From positions 992,001-1,056,000 of the forward strand of contig JAQSEB010000111.1 of the NCBI GenBank assembly GCA_030063045.1: 64,000 bases of DNA, in the 5' to 3' direction. The position numbers were made by a program, and so were the translations under genes. The notes beneath the pieces are model-generated. The model was given only the letters and a program-made list of their open reading frames with translations, was not told where the DNA came from and did not search any database. This DNA comes from Pratylenchus scribneri. Taxonomy: Eukaryota > Nematoda > Chromadorea > Rhabditida > Pratylenchidae. This document shows positions 39,422-48,769 of the stretch, piece by piece; the stretch's first letter is position 1; every line of letters begins with the position of its first letter.

Positions 39422-40509
39422 TATGTCGGCGGCAAAACTGAAATTCAGGCAAAACTGAAATTGCCTAGGCAAAACTGAAATTTTTCACTTTTGCCGGGAA
39501 ATCAGGCAAAACTGAAATTTCCTAGGCAAAACTGAATAAATTTCAGTTTTACCTGAAAGTTAGGCAAAACTGAAATATCTACATCCAATTTCTACCAAAT
39601 CACTACAATTTCAAAATAATTAGGGATTAAGATGGATATAGGGGGATTAAGGAGAATTAAGCACCGAAATAAATAGGAAATGGCCCGGAAGGTCAGTGGA
39701 ATGTAGGAGAAGTTAACCGAAGGTGTTGAGAATGCGGAGGATATAGCCGGATATAGGGGGATTAAGGTTGATATGGAAAGATTAAGCCGGATTAAGACCC
39801 CAAATTGATGGGAAATGGTCCGGCGGGTCAGTGGAAAGTCGTGGAAATTGGCAGAAGGCCCTGAGACTGCGCAAGTTATAGCTGGATATAGGGGGATTAA
39901 GGTGGATATAGGAGGATTAAATAGGAATAAGACCCTAAATAGATGGGCGTGAGTCCTGGTCTAGGCTGTTATGCTTCCGGCTTCGCTAGAATCCTATGCT
40001 CCGAACCCCTAATCCTAATCCCTAGCCCCTAATTAGGCTTTTTTCGGCTTAATTCCCCTATATCCGGCTATATCCTACGCATTCTCAGCATCTTCGGCTA
40101 ATTTCTCTTACATTCCATTGGCCTTCTGGGCGATTTCTCAATTATTTCGGGGCTTAATCCCCCTATATCCACCTTAATCCCCTTATTATTTTTCACTTTT
40201 TTCTGCAAACAAATATTTTTTTCATTAATAATTAATAAGTATTTTCTTCGATTTCCAATTAAAAAATAAAATTAGTAACCATTTTCTTCGAATTTCCAAT
40301 TAAAAATTTAATCTAGACCAAAATGTAGAGATTGGTTTAATTTGGGTGTAGATATTTTCAGTTTTGCCTAACTTTCAGGTAAAACTGAAATTTATTCAGT
40401 TTTGCCTAGGAAATTTCAGTTTTGCCTGATTTCCCGGCAAAAGTGAAAAATTTCAGTTTTGCCTAGGCAATTTCAGTTTTGCCTGAATTTCAGTTTTGCC
40501 GCCGACATA
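39422..40509. mobile_element. 1.09 kb foldback element with repeat-structured arms
   Basis: Ends TATGTCGGCGGCAAAACTGA and the exact inverse, TCAGTTTTGCCGCCGACATA, flanked by TA on both sides. Each arm is about 160 bp, composed largely of GGCAAAACTGAAATT-type units, and the arms are almost identical to one another. The interior holds tandem copies of GGATATAGGGGGATTAAGG and GTCAGTGGAA-type blocks, and near the right arm the inverse (TTAATCCCCCTATATCC). No transposase. A TA flank is the target duplication typical of Tc1/mariner-type elements. Confidence 0.85.
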
Positions 40510-40629
40510 TAAAAATCAATTTGAATCAAATGAATTCCCCATTTAATAATACAATACCAAATACCATATGATTATTATTTTATTGTCAATTTACAATCAT
40601 TTTTATTTCTGATCTCTTAAGTTAAACTT

Positions 40630-40735
40630 GTCCAGAGTTTGTTTCAAAAACCGAGACCGAAACGAAACCGGATTTCAAAATCGACCAAAACCGAAATCGA
40701 AACTTGAAACCGTCTTTGGACAACCCTAACTTAAA
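40630..40735. repeat. AACCGG-rich inverted-repeat fragment
   Basis: Begins CTTGTCCAGAGTTTG and ends CGTCTTTGGACAACCCTA, with inner CCGAGACCGAAACGAAACCGG motifs. It is a relative of the 21812-21980 element. Confidence 0.5.
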
Positions 40736-40781
40736 CCTAATAGAGTATTTCGATGATTAATTGCTCAACTTTATTGAGTTT

Positions 40782-41552
40782 ATTTTATTCAAAACCTCTG
40801 TAAATTATAAAATTTTTGGTTGATCCGTTAATCAGCCGTAAAGAATAAATCATAAAGTAAAAATAATAATCCAATATTCACATTTTTCATTCACATCATC
40901 ATATGCATTCACATTAAAAATATTGACTTTTTAGAGGAATTGCCTTTATCGATCTAACGAGATTTTATCCAAGCCACAATTTTTGGCTTTCGGAATTCTG
41001 ATAAACCGTGCATTCGGGCTGTGGATTTCGTTCACATCAGCGAATTTTATTTATGCTATAATCAAGAATGAAGCGCGCTCGGCGACTCCATGTCAAGCGT
41101 TCGTGCTAAAAATTGGCGGATTGAAGACACTCCAGCAGTGCCCGTGTCAAGCGATGCGCTATGTGATATGAAATGGGCTGGCACGGGCTCACTGTGGACA
41201 TGGACGCATGACCCAGGCGCTTGACAAATGGTTTATTGTGAACGCCTAATCTGATGAGGCTTTTATTTTTCCTCCAATTGATCATATTGATCAAGTGTGT
41301 AACCAAAGAAGGGAATATTTATATCAATCCATCAATTGTGTTTATTTTTGATTTTATTTAATTTTTATTTGCCAGTTAAAAGCGAAAACTTTTTCGCATT
41401 GATAAATAAATCCCAAATCCTTCATAAAAAATTCGTATATTAAAAAAATTCACCATAAAAATGCCCCACAGATTGTGCATTCATTCAATGCTACATTTGT
41501 TGGCCATTCTCTTTTGCCTATTCCCAACAATTATTTATGCCGATCATCAGAA
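40782..41552 (+). repeat. Near-identical 771 bp block, copy 1 (promoter and signal-peptide exon start)
   Basis: Matches 45043-45813 at a constant offset of 4261 bases; by eye I find one substitution (AAAGCGAAAA against AAAGCAAAAA near 41384). The block covers about 680 bp of upstream sequence plus the first 92 coding bases, which encode the signal peptide. Similarity drops abruptly after CGATCATCAGAA. Confidence 0.9.
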
Positions 41553-43172
41553 AGGGCAATTTCGTACCAATCATGACAATGACCAACTCCATGCCAGTCA
41601 TCATGAAAAAGGCCAACTCAATGCCAATCATGATGGCCAACTCAATGCCAATCATGATGGCCAACTCAATGCCAATCATGATGGCCAACTCAATGCCAAT
41701 CATGATGGCCAACTCAATGCCAATCATGATGGCCAACTCAATGCCAATCATGATGGCCAACTCAATGCCAATCATGATGGCCAACTCAATGCCAATCATG
41801 ATGGCCAACTCAATGCCAATCATGATAGCCAACTCAATGCCAATCATGATGGCCAACTCAATGCCAATCATGATGGCCAACTCAATGCCAATCATGATAG
41901 CCAACTCAATGCCAATCATGATGGCCAACTCAATGCCGACAAAGGCCAACTCAAAATACGTTTGCATAAAAATAAGGGGCATGCCTACGTTGTAATTGGA
42001 CATCATTATGGTTGAAGAATAGCCTAATAAGGCATTTAACATATTTTTTCCTTAATTCATAGAATATGATTATTTGGACGCTGTTCCACCAAGGAGGAGA
42101 ATTGTGTAAAAAATTTATTAAATTATATTTATTATCATTCATAAAAATTTTAAATTAATATTTTTAATAAAAATTAGGAGGAAAGAGAAAGCAGAGGCTG
42201 CGAAACCCGAAGACATAGCAAAAAGCATGCTTGGAAATGCGAATAAAGAATTTGTTGTGACCAAAGCGGATGGAATTTTTTATGAAATGGTCACCGAAGA
42301 AGGTTGGGTTGCAGAGAAGTATGGCTTTGGAAATAATCGATTTTGTCGCTCATTTGCCTATGAATTTGTTTGCAAATTATTCAATGAGAAATGCCCTAAA
42401 CAAGAAGACTGGCCAGAAGAATTTTTGAAAATGGATTTATACAAATATAGAACACATGGAGTTTCTGTATTCACGCCGGCTTATAAAAAAACAAGGGAAC
42501 ATTTCAAAAGAGTGGAGGATAAATCAGGGTAAGGGAAGGCAAATTTAGATTAAAATAAAGAGGGAATTAATTTTTATAATTTATATATTCATTTGAATGA
42601 GTTGATGGGACAATTAGAGCAGCAGAAGGATTAAATTAAAAACAAAATAAAAATTAATTTAAAGACAAATAAAAGTTGGGAATAAATCGCAAAATTAAAT
42701 TTAAAAATAAATATTTTGCAGCTGCTATTTAGAAGATATTGAGCTGAAAATTGAGGTCCATGGAAAACTTATAATAGTTGATCCGAAAAAGTTAGTACCT
42801 ATTGGAGAATTTACTGCGAAGGACATTTCGCATTTAATCGTTCAAATCCAAACGAGAAAGGTCAAATATTCTAGCGATGAATGGGAATTGATTCCGAAAG
42901 ATTCATTCGTAACCGAAGAATGGGCAATAAAGGTGGATGGCCATGAAAATATATTCAAAACAAAAATAAAAGTTTTTGTATGCCCTGGAGGACATTCTTA
43001 TTTCCGAAATTTGATAATTCTCGACGAAACAGTAGGTTGGGGAAAATATGAAAGGAAATAATTTAAATTTAAGGGGGATTTTGAATACCTAAAAATATAT
43101 CATGGTGATTTGAAGGACGAGGAACATAAAATGCTAAAAGTTGATATTAGCAAACCAATACCAATACGTTAA
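41461..43172 (+). CDS. Putative secreted protein with 13 tandem octapeptides (paralog 1)
   Basis: Signal peptide MPHRLCIHSMLHLLAILFCL runs on to a likely cleavage after IIYA. A low-complexity region of 13 GQLNANHD or SQLNANHD units follows (41611-41922), then KIRLHKNKGHAYVVIG. Exon 1 ends at HHY (donor GGTTGAAG near 42012). A short exon EYDYLDAVPPRRRI starts at 42062. The next begins RKEKAEAAKPED near 42180 and ends at VEDKSG (about 42529). Another runs from CYLEDIELKIEV (42720) to LIILDET (about 43030). A 40 bp intron then leads to GDFEYLKIYHGDLKDEE and the stop at 43172. All five exons have counterparts at 45.7-47.1 kb, which supports the model. The family is not recognised. The C-terminal half has four to five Cys and a mixed alpha/beta look. 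A signal peptide plus expanded hydrophilic repeats recalls secreted effectors of parasitic nematodes, an inference only. Confidence 0.7.
41611..41940 (+). repeat. 24 bp coding minisatellite, 13 full units plus a part
   Basis: Unit GGCCAACTCAATGCCAATCA plus TGAT, in frame, encoding GQLNANHD. Ten units are identical or nearly so and three later ones start AGCC (Ser for Gly). The paralog at 45.7 kb has only two related units (GQLHANYD, DQLHASHH), so the array expanded after duplication. Both strands are open through the array because the unit is eight codons long. Confidence 0.95.
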
Positions 43173-43559
43173 AAGAGTAAGTACACCGGCAATATTGGAA
43201 CTGGCTTGAATTTTAATTTCATCCATTTTTTGCATTTTTATTTCATTTTCGGATAAATTTGTGTTTATTTCACTTTTATTTTATAAATTGTATTTAAATC
43301 AGTTCGAGCATCCAATTTGTGCAAAAAATTGCGATAAGAAAGTGAGAATTGGAAATGTTATTTTATGTTTCCGTTTTCCATCAAATGAATAGGAAGGGGG
43401 TAAAGCACAATTTCCCTCTTCAATGGCCCAATTCTTTGGTCATAATTCCAGACCGAAACAATGTTTTATTTTTGTTTTTAAAATAATATTAATATTTATT
43501 TATTAATTAATTTATATTTGTGAAAACATTTATTAAATTGTACTCGAATATATATAGCC

Positions 43560-43706
43560 TTTTTTTACCTAAAGAACTATAAAATCCGGAATAATTTGTT
43601 CAAAATATCCACAAATTAAAGAAGTAAACCACTGATTTTCCTAATTTTTGAGGGATTGAAAAATAATTCATCGTGGGGAATTAAGAGAAGTTATACGGTA
43701 ATTAAA
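43560..43706. mobile_element. MITE family P, truncated copy 3
   Basis: Shares ATAAAATCCGGAATAATT, CAAAATATCCACAAATTAAA and GTGGGGAATTAAGAGAAG, then TTATACGGTAATT, with 37975-38210. The left terminus is missing. Confidence 0.55.
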
Positions 43707-44059
43707 TGGCAAATCTTTAAGATGAAAAATGATATCGCTTAATTTATTTAATAAGCCAATTTTCTAATTAAACATTTCATTTTTATTAATTAATTTAGAA
43801 AATGATTTGAACAAAATGAATTCTCCAACGATGAATATATTTATTCAATTAAATTTACAACCATTTCCTATTCCAACTCATAAATCTTAAACCTAATAGA
43901 TTATTTCTGTGATTAATTACCAATTTTAATGGGCTTATTGTATTTCAAACCCCTCTGAAAATGATCCGTTGTTTAGCTGTACACGAAAAAATCTTAAAAA
44001 CAATATTCCAATATTTCCTTTTTCAAATTCCCAATTTCCCATCATCATTTTGCAATTTG

Positions 44060-44679
44060 GGCAAACGTAAAGAAGTGTGGTCCCTCCGGGTTTCGAATTT
44101 AAAAATAAGGGAAACAATTTTTTAGGGGTAATTTGATGCGCTGAACACGAATCTGAGCTCGGATTTTTTATATCTTGCCATCTTGGTACGATAATGCCAA
44201 CTCTTACCAAGAAAAAGCATAGGGGGGACCAAGGGCATTTTTGGTGAAAATTTTTACATAACCAAATAATAGCTCATTTAACGCAGCTCGACGAGACAAA
44301 TCTAACAGTACCATTTTTATGTCATAATATTGTGTTTCGTTCAAGTTAGAGGTCTAAATACCTTACCAAGACCAATCATTCTTTTATTCATAACTTACCT
44401 ATATTGCAATATTATTCATTAAAAGTTGTACCATTAGATTCAGCTCGACGAGCTGCGTTAAATGAGCTATTATTTGGCTATGTAAAAATTTTCACCAAAA
44501 ATGCCCTTGGTCCCCCCTATGCTTTTTCTTGGTAAGAGTTGGCATTATCGTACCAAGATGGCAAGATATAAAAAATCCGAGCTCAGATTCGTGTTCAGCG
44601 CATCAAATTACCCCTAAAAAATTGTTTCCCTTATTTTTAAATTCGAAACCCGGAGGGACCACACTTCTTTACGTTTGCC
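44060..44679. mobile_element. 620 bp near-perfect palindromic element with 8 bp target duplication
   Basis: Ends GGCAAACGTAAAGAAGTGTG and the exact inverse, CACACTTCTTTACGTTTGCC. Arms of about 235 bp pair almost without mismatch (one seen: ACATAACC against ACATAGCC). They surround a short centre around 44295-44440. The element is flanked on both sides by GCAATTTG (44052-44059 and 44680-44687), an 8 bp target-site duplication as made by hAT or Merlin-type transposases. No open frame of note. The arm identity and intact duplication indicate a recent insertion. Confidence 0.9.
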
Positions 44680-44687
44680 GCAATTTG

Positions 44688-45042
44688 CATTTTTAATTCA
44701 CTCTTTAGCCTTCATCATTTGCACTCATATGAGCAAAAATTTCGGCTTTTTGGTGTGTCTTTATCGATCAAATGGAATTTTATTCAGCCACAATTTTTGC
44801 GCTTTTGAGAGGCTTCATTTATCGATCATTACTCGGGTTTGAATCAAAAGTCATTTTTAGCTTTTTGGGGTAATTGCCGTTATCCAATCCACATTTTTGC
44901 CTTTGAGGATTTGGATTAAATTGGCATTCGGGCACTGATTTCGTTAACATCAGCGAATGGGTTATCATATGATATACTAGGTCACAATGAACAGCGCGCT
45001 CTACCCGTCCATCTAAGCGTCCGCGTGAACCGTCCATACTCG
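44688..45042. repeat. Diverged older copy of the promoter block
   Basis: Resembles 40880-41100: TTTATCGATC, AGCCACAATTTTTG, GCATTCGGGC, GATTTCGTTAACATCAGCGA and GCGCGCTC appear in the same order. Sequence 43890-44050, left of the palindrome, matches 40720-40860 in the same loose way. It appears to be the original upstream region of paralog 2, now separated from its gene by the fresh block at 45043. Confidence 0.65.
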
Positions 45043-45813
45043 ATTTTATTCAAAACCTCTGTAAATTATAAAATTTTTGGTTGATCCGTTAATCAGCCGT
45101 AAAGAATAAATCATAAAGTAAAAATAATAATCCAATATTCACATTTTTCATTCACATCATCATATGCATTCACATTAAAAATATTGACTTTTTAGAGGAA
45201 TTGCCTTTATCGATCTAACGAGATTTTATCCAAGCCACAATTTTTGGCTTTCGGAATTCTGATAAACCGTGCATTCGGGCTGTGGATTTCGTTCACATCA
45301 GCGAATTTTATTTATGCTATAATCAAGAATGAAGCGCGCTCGGCGACTCCATGTCAAGCGTTCGTGCTAAAAATTGGCGGATTGAAGACACTCCAGCAGT
45401 GCCCGTGTCAAGCGATGCGCTATGTGATATGAAATGGGCTGGCACGGGCTCACTGTGGACATGGACGCATGACCCAGGCGCTTGACAAATGGTTTATTGT
45501 GAACGCCTAATCTGATGAGGCTTTTATTTTTCCTCCAATTGATCATATTGATCAAGTGTGTAACCAAAGAAGGGAATATTTATATCAATCCATCAATTGT
45601 GTTTATTTTTGATTTTATTTAATTTTTATTTGCCAGTTAAAAGCAAAAACTTTTTCGCATTGATAAATAAATCCCAAATCCTTCATAAAAAATTCGTATA
45701 TTAAAAAAATTCACCATAAAAATGCCCCACAGATTGTGCATTCATTCAATGCTACATTTGTTGGCCATTCTCTTTTGCCTATTCCCAACAATTATTTATG
45801 CCGATCATCAGAA
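45043..45813 (+). repeat. Near-identical 771 bp block, copy 2
   Basis: Counterpart of 40782-41552 at offset 4261. It carries the upstream sequence and signal-peptide codons of paralog 2. Its left edge abuts a diverged version of the same promoter, which indicates that it arrived later by copying from paralog 1 or the reverse. Confidence 0.9.
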
Positions 45814-47089
45814 CGGCCAACTCCATGCCAATTATGACAATGACCAACTCCATGCCAGTCATCATGAAAAAGGCCAACTCCAAATTCGTTTTCATCCAGT
45901 GGATACGGATCATGCCTATGTTGTAATTGGAGATTATTATGGTTTGAAGAAAACAGCCTAATAAAGCATTATACATAATTTTCCTTCAATTCATAGAATA
46001 CGATTATTTGGAAGTAATTTCACCAAGGAGAAGAATTGTGTAATATTTTATGAAATATTTATTAAATTATAATTTTTATTATCATTCATAAAAATGGTAT
46101 AAAATTTAAATTAATATTTTTAATAAAAATTAGAAGGAAAGAGAAAGCAATGAATGCGAAACCCAAAGATAAAGCAAAAAGCATGCTTGGAAATGCAAAT
46201 CAAGAATTTAATGTGGCCAAAGCGGATAAAATTTTTTACGAAATGGTCACCCAAGAGGGTTGGGTTGCAGAAAATTTCAGCTGGAAACATCATCGATTTT
46301 GTCGTTCATTTGTCTATGAATTTGTTAGCAAATTATTCAATGGAGAATGCCCTAAACGAGAAGAATGGCCAGAAGAATTTTTGAAACCGATAAAAAGAAA
46401 TTCACAAATTGGTGTATTCAAGCCAGCTTATGAAAATGCAAGGAAACATTTCACAAAAGTGGAGGATCAATCAGAGTAAAGAAAGATCAAATTTATTTTC
46501 AAAATAGAATTATGTTTTATTGTTTTATGTTAATTTGAATGAGTTGAGGAGACAATCAGCAGAATGAAATGGATTAAAAAGTTATTAAGCACTAATTTAG
46601 GAAAATATTTTTTACGAATACATCGCAAAATAATTTTTTAAATAAAATTTTGTAGCTGCCATTTAAAAGAAATTGAGCTGAAAATTGAGATCGTTGGACA
46701 AATGGATCCGGAAAAGTTGCCATCAATTTTGCAAATTGAAACGGGAAAGGTCGATGCATATGGCAATGATTGGGAGAGATTTGGGGATGATTCATTCTTT
46801 ACCGAAGAATGGATAGTAAAGGTGGATGGCCAGGAAAATGAATTCAAAACAAAAATAAATGTTTTTGTATGCACTAAAGAACATTCCTATTTCCGAAGTT
46901 TGAAAATTCTCGACATAAAGGTGGTTTGGAGGAAATGCGGAAGGAAAATGATTTAAATAATTTAAGGAAAAATTTGAGCTCCTTCATGTGTTTCATGGCG
47001 ATTTGAAGGAAAATAAAGTGCTACAAATTGATTTGAGCAGAGCCAAATATGTGCAAAAGCGGAAAGCAAATCTTGGCATTAGCTTCTAA
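45722..47089 (+). CDS. Putative secreted protein without expanded repeat (paralog 2)
   Basis: The signal peptide is identical to that of paralog 1. It is followed by only two repeat-like units, then QIRFHPVDTDHAYVVIG. Exon 1 ends in YY near 45944. Exon 2 (46009-46041) reads EYDYLEVISPRRRI. Exon 3 (about 46134-46476) has RKEKAMNAKPKDKAKSMLGN and ends VEDQSE. Exon 4 (46655-46918) runs from CHLKEIELKIEI to LKILDIK. A short intron (GTGGTTTGG to TTTAAG) leads to EKFELLHVFHGDLKENKVLQ and the stop at 47089. Without that last splice the frame would stop after GRKMI at 46956. Exons 3-5 are clearly homologous to paralog 1 but well diverged, in contrast to the nearly identical first exon start and promoter. 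Function unknown. Confidence 0.7.
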
Positions 47090-47650
47090 AATGAATTTCT
47101 ATTTTAAGAGTTATTAAAACACATTTTGATCGCATTTTTATTTCATTTTCGGATAAATTGGTATTTTTTTTCACACTTTATTTTATTATAGATTAATCAG
47201 AAAAAGTGCGTTTTCCATCAATTAAATTTTAATCAAATCTAAATATATTTTCAATTGTTTATTCAATGATTTATGAATTATATATGACTTTGCCCATGTC
47301 GATTAAAATTTGATTGGATTAAATCATTTTGATTTTTATGTTTTATCCAATAATTAAAATTTGTTATATTGAAAATTTATTAAATACTAATTATTTTTCT
47401 CTCAATTTTGCTTCATCTCATCATATAAATGACAAAGGTGCTTTTAAATTTAAAAATCGCATTTCAATAAAAATGAATAAGAATAAGATGGAATGATTCA
47501 TTCGAATGAATGAGCAAATTGAGAACGAATCGAACAATTTTCATGTACCCCATTCCCTCCCCCCAGGCTTCAACATTTTCCGTTAATTCCCTCCAAAATC
47601 ATTTATTCCCCCAATTCAAATTCATTTTGAGGCCGAACACTTAAATTACT
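47090..47650. other. Intergenic region
   Basis: AT-rich, about 560 bp, between paralog 2 and the Cys-rich gene. A short CCCCATTCCCTCCCCCC patch near 47550 is the only distinctive feature and may be part of the promoter of the next gene. Confidence 0.4.
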
Positions 47651-48317
47651 ATGCCTTCCACCAAAATTATTTCCATTTTATTCATTTTTGTGTTCTGCTT
47701 TGTTGTCGCTTTGTTTGCAAATTCAACAACAAAATTGCCTGTAAATTTATTCGTAATTCCAATTTGTTCTCCTGTTTCAGCGTTATCCTGGCTGCATGAA
47801 TGTGTGCATCAATTGTTTCCATTCAAATTTTACTGGTCATTGCGATCATAATGGGGAATGCTGCAAAGTTGGCGAGGAATTCGAAATTTTGGAGGAAATA
47901 AACGACCAAAATGGCACCTCTTCAATTGAATTAAGCAGCATTAAAAATAATTCAAATAATAAAAATTAAATAATTTTAGAATTCAACTTTGGCCCCATTG
48001 ACCATCGAATCTGGCAACAATGAAACCGCTTTAAATGTACTGTAATTTCAAAAAAAATATTAATTTTTTGAAATTAAATTCCAAATTTTTAGGAGGATCC
48101 AGAATTGATGCAGGCTGTTTGCAACCAATTTTGCATGCATTGCCTGGGGGCACCTGGCGGCGGCTTTTGTGGCCGAAACAGGAAATGCTGCGATCCAGAT
48201 GCCGTGGAACGCGAATTTGAGAAAGTCTTCCTGGAAGGAGTCAGTTTTATTTTTCTATTTTGAATGAAAATTATTACTTCCTTACAGCACAATCAAACAG
48301 CAAATGGCTTCTATTGA
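47651..48317 (+). CDS. Putative secreted protein with two six-cysteine domains
   Basis: Signal peptide MPSTKIISILFIFVFCFVVA. A GT/AG intron (about 47741-47780) joins in phase to exon 2, RYPGCMNVCINCFHSNFTGH then CDHNGECC. This is pattern C-x3-C-x2-C-x10-C-x5-C-C, followed by an acidic helix-like stretch. A later exon (48093 to about 48240) repeats the pattern as VCNQFCMHCLGAPGGGFC then GRNRKCC (C-x3-C-x2-C-x8-C-x5-C-C) with DPDAVEREFEKVF. A last exon ends HNQTANGFY at 48317. The joins after the second domain are in phase. The join out of exon 2 is not resolved: its frame runs to TAA at about 47968, and the only in-phase GT donor (after ECCK) would remove the acidic stretch. Two adjacent genes or alternative splicing are therefore possible. 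The pattern resembles small disulfide-rich secreted peptides (defensin-like or toxin-like scaffolds); no named family is claimed. Confidence 0.6.
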
Positions 48318-48769
48318 AATTCCTAAGAGGCGAATATGAAAAGATGGAATGCAATTTTCGATATTGAAAAATTAAATCATTATTTCTTTTGATGATTGAA
48401 TAAAAAAGCTTATTGGGGATTTTCCTTTTTAATTAAGTAAAGTATTTTTGCACAATAAAATAAATGAATAATTTCAATATTTTGAATTTTTGAACAATTC
48501 AAATGAGAGGTTAAAGCTCAAATGTCGATCTGTTTGTCGAGAGGAAGGCCACCCATATGGATTTGGGTGAATGAGTCGGCAAAATGTTGGCAATTATTTT
48601 CTAAAAATCTATATTTGCCACGAGCAACAAATTGGATACGGTCCAATTGGTCGATTATTTCACACATCTTCCTCAACTGTAAAATGTGTCGTCCCCAATT
48701 TATTCATCAATTTTTATCTGAAATCTGAATTGTCAGAAAAGGGGAATTTATAATTACAAATCTGAAAGG
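48318..48769. other. Intergenic region
   Basis: Short AT-rich stretch between the Cys-rich gene and the minisatellite. Two overlapping 60-codon frames near 48522-48753 have no domain or splice support. Confidence 0.35.

Larger units (their letters stand above)
38390..41460. other. Upstream region of secreted-protein gene 1
   Basis: About 3 kb. Positions 38525-38740 match 43310-43450 (GCGATAAGAAAGTGAGAATT, GTAAAGCACAATTTCCC and more), marking the start of the ancient duplicated unit. Within it lie a family Q-like element (38886-39216), the foldback element (39422-40509) and an AACCGG-rich fragment (40630-40735). From 40782 on, the sequence is nearly identical to 45043 onward. Confidence 0.6.

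Noticed and set aside
40983..41306. ORFs of 62 and 66 codons repeated exactly at 45244-45567
   Set aside because: Their identity reflects the 771 bp duplicated promoter block, not coding constraint; both strands are open and there is no recognisable product.
41518..42042. 174-codon antisense ORF opposite secreted-protein gene 1
   Set aside because: It is the shadow of the 24 bp coding repeat; the sense frame has a signal peptide and a conserved paralog.
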